Source of the DNA: Sphingomonas xinjiangensis
GTDB taxonomy: Bacteria > Pseudomonadota > Alphaproteobacteria > Sphingomonadales > Sphingomonadaceae
Direction of reading: 5' to 3'
DNA length: 64,000 nt
NCBI RefSeq assembly: GCF_014199255.1
Contig: NZ_JACIJF010000007.1
Coordinates: 62,001 to 126,000 of the forward strand
Positions 63,024 through 64,000 of this stretch are shown piece by piece (position 1 is the first letter of the stretch; each line of letters starts with the position of its first letter). The notes beneath the pieces were generated by a model that did not search any database, was not told the DNA's origin, and saw only the letters and a program-made list of their open reading frames with translations. A program made the translations under genes and the position numbers.

Positions 63024-64000
63024 TCAGAGGTCCTTGGCCAGACGAACGCCGGTGAACTGCCAGCGCTGATGCGGGTAGAAGAAGTTGCGGTAGCTGGCGC
63101 GTGCATGCCCGCGCGGGGTGGCGCAGCTGCCGCCGCGCAGCACGAACTGGCCGCTCATGAACTTGCCGTTATATTCGCCAACCGCCCCTTCGGGTGGGCG
63201 GAAGCCGGGATAAGGACGAAAGGCACTGCCCGTCCATTCCCAGACATCGCCGAAAAAGGCCGGGCCGCCGATGGAGGGGCGTGGCTCGACCGGGCCGGCG
63301 GTGTCGAGTTGATTGCCGCTGGCGGGATCATGTGCGGCGGCGGCGGCTTCCCATTCGAATTCGGTCGGCAGGCGCGCGCCAGCCCAGCTGGCATAAGCGT
63401 CCGCCTCGAAAAAGCTCACATGGGTGACGGGCGCGGCGGGATCGATCGGGCGGCGGCCGTCCAGCCCGAAGCGAGTCCATACGCCGTCCCGCTGCTGCCA
63501 ATATAGCGGCGCGTCGATGCCCTCCCGCTGAACCCAGGTCCAGCCGTCCGACAGCCAATGGCGCGGATCGCGATAGCCGCCATCGGCGATGAACGCGGCC
63601 CACTCCCCATTGGTGACGGTGCGGTCCGCCAGTGCATGCGGATGCAGCAGCGCGCGGTGGCGCGGCCCTTCGCAATCGAACGCGAAGGGGAGTGAAGTTG
63701 ACGAAGTTGCGGTCTGCGCCCGTTCAACTTCACCTCGTGCCTGTGGTGAAGTTGAGTAAGTTGTCGTCCTCACCCGATTATCGACATCGCGTGAAGTTGA
63801 GGAAGTTTCGATGTTCGCGCCGATGCAAACTTCGCCGGTGGCGCCTTCGATCCAACCAATCGGGCCGGGCATGCCGACGGGGACCTTGGGCGCGCCGGGC
63901 CACACCGCCGGTTGAAGCGGGTTGACCGAGAAATGGTGGAGGATGTCGGTCAGCAGCAATTCCTGATGCTGCTCCTCATGATGGCAGCCCAGCGCCACCA
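63024..64000 (-). CDS. egtB: hercynine oxygenase (ergothioneine synthase), partial
   Basis: This is the C-terminal portion of about 325 codons; the gene continues past the right edge. EgtB joins hercynine to a thiol and oxidises the product in ergothioneine synthesis. The visible end of the DinB-like domain has ALGCHHEEQHQELLLTDI, whose HxxxH fits the iron ligands. The FGE-sulfatase domain has TNGEWAAFIADGGYRDPRHW, ARLPTEFEWEAAAA, DVWEWTGSAFRPYPGF and FVLRGGSCATPRGH. Between GEVCIGA and FAFDCEGPRH, about 40 codons rich in Thr and Ser (SSTS, YSTS, SSTS) are extra relative to the family; they come from a repeat element. Frame is kept, so activity may survive. Confidence 0.93.
   Translation of the reverse strand, partial: VALGCHHEEQHQELLLTDILHHFSVNPLQPAVWPGAPKVPVGMPGPIGWIEGATGEVCIGANIETSSTSRDVDNRVRTTTYSTSPQARGEVERAQTATSSTSLPFAFDCEGPRHRALLHPHALADRTVTNGEWAAFIADGGYRDPRHWLSDGWTWVQREGIDAPLYWQQRDGVWTRFGLDGRRPIDPAAPVTHVSFFEADAYASWAGARLPTEFEWEAAAAAHDPASGNQLDTAGPVEPRPSIGGPAFFGDVWEWTGSAFRPYPGFRPPEGAVGEYNGKFMSGQFVLRGGSCATPRGHARASYRNFFYPHQRWQFTGVRLAKDL
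63692..63808. repeat. repeat element inserted in frame inside egtB
   Basis: Three direct copies of an 18-nt unit, GTGAAGTTGANKAAGTTK, occur at 63692-63709, 63746-63763 and 63791-63808, plus one inverted CAACTTCAC at 63725-63733. The block is 117 nt, a multiple of three, with no stop in the egtB frame. It replaces nothing conserved and sits in a loop of the FGE domain. Confidence 0.75.

Noticed and set aside
63692..63808. CRISPR-like spacing of the repeat units in egtB
   Set aside because: There are only three units at uneven spacing (54 and 45 nt), an extra inverted copy is present, and the block lies inside a coding frame.

Overview
The window is a GC-rich, gene-dense chromosomal segment that looks like a Sphingomonas-type alphaproteobacterium (Sphingomonadaceae). 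The signs are a long TonB-dependent receptor, a DUF2093 protein behind xseA, class I polyhydroxybutyrate genes with a phasin, ergothioneine genes, a single bifunctional RelA/SpoT protein, and many ATGA-type start/stop overlaps. No rRNA, tRNA, CRISPR array, complete insertion sequence or prophage was recognised. Most of the window is core metabolism.

Layout. 0-5 kb: an M16 zinc peptidase with a small beta-rich protein, then an outward-facing two-gene cassette (3401-4977). The cassette codes for a DUF4157 (eCIS-core, HExxH) protein translationally coupled to a PARP-like ADP-ribosyltransferase candidate. It is visibly less GC-rich than its surroundings and is the best candidate for an undescribed system. 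5-16 kb: clpB, then a leftward group of a TonB-dependent receptor, a TPR/2-oxoglutarate oxygenase and a TPR/sulfotransferase; then a secreted protein, an M23 endopeptidase and DUF2093. 16-22 kb: xseA and purD, head to head with overlapping start codons; an SDR pseudogene with four lesions; an L,D-transpeptidase and a DUF4142 lipoprotein. 22-31 kb: a membrane-anchored helix-hairpin-helix protein, a CorC-type CBS protein, an OmpA-like lipoprotein, tadA, rpmB, a phytase-like protein, phaB, hemH and an orphan molybdenum hydroxylase large subunit. 31-42 kb: the lgt-midA-GNAT-pgeF operon, a cystathionine gamma-synthase family enzyme, a haem-oxygenase-like diiron protein, a GH92 mannosidase, murA and a Crp/Fnr regulator. 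42-50 kb: clpS, a phasin, phaC, an AlaC-like aminotransferase, rsh and an SDR. 50-64 kb: a glycosyl-transfer group (GT2, methyltransferase, GtrA, GT-C-like protein), the run yhhQ-argB-yggT-yggU-folD-marC, nupC, a 3-hydroxybutyryl-CoA dehydrogenase, a DUF1176 protein and egtBD. egtB runs off the right edge.

How the genes fit together. phaB (3-ketoacyl-CoA to 3-hydroxyacyl-CoA), phaC (polymerisation) and the phasin (granule coat) give polyhydroxybutyrate synthesis. Two near-identical inverted TGCTGCGYCGCA boxes flank a phasin promoter candidate and suggest a PhaR-type operator. lgt, the M23 peptidase, the L,D-transpeptidase, murA and pgeF concern the cell envelope. The 50-55 kb group reads as polyprenyl-phosphate-sugar synthesis, flipping and transfer. 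egtD and egtB make ergothioneine; egtB carries an in-frame insertion built from repeated GTGAAGTTGA units.

All calls come from reading the sequence and from knowledge of the families. No database search was run.
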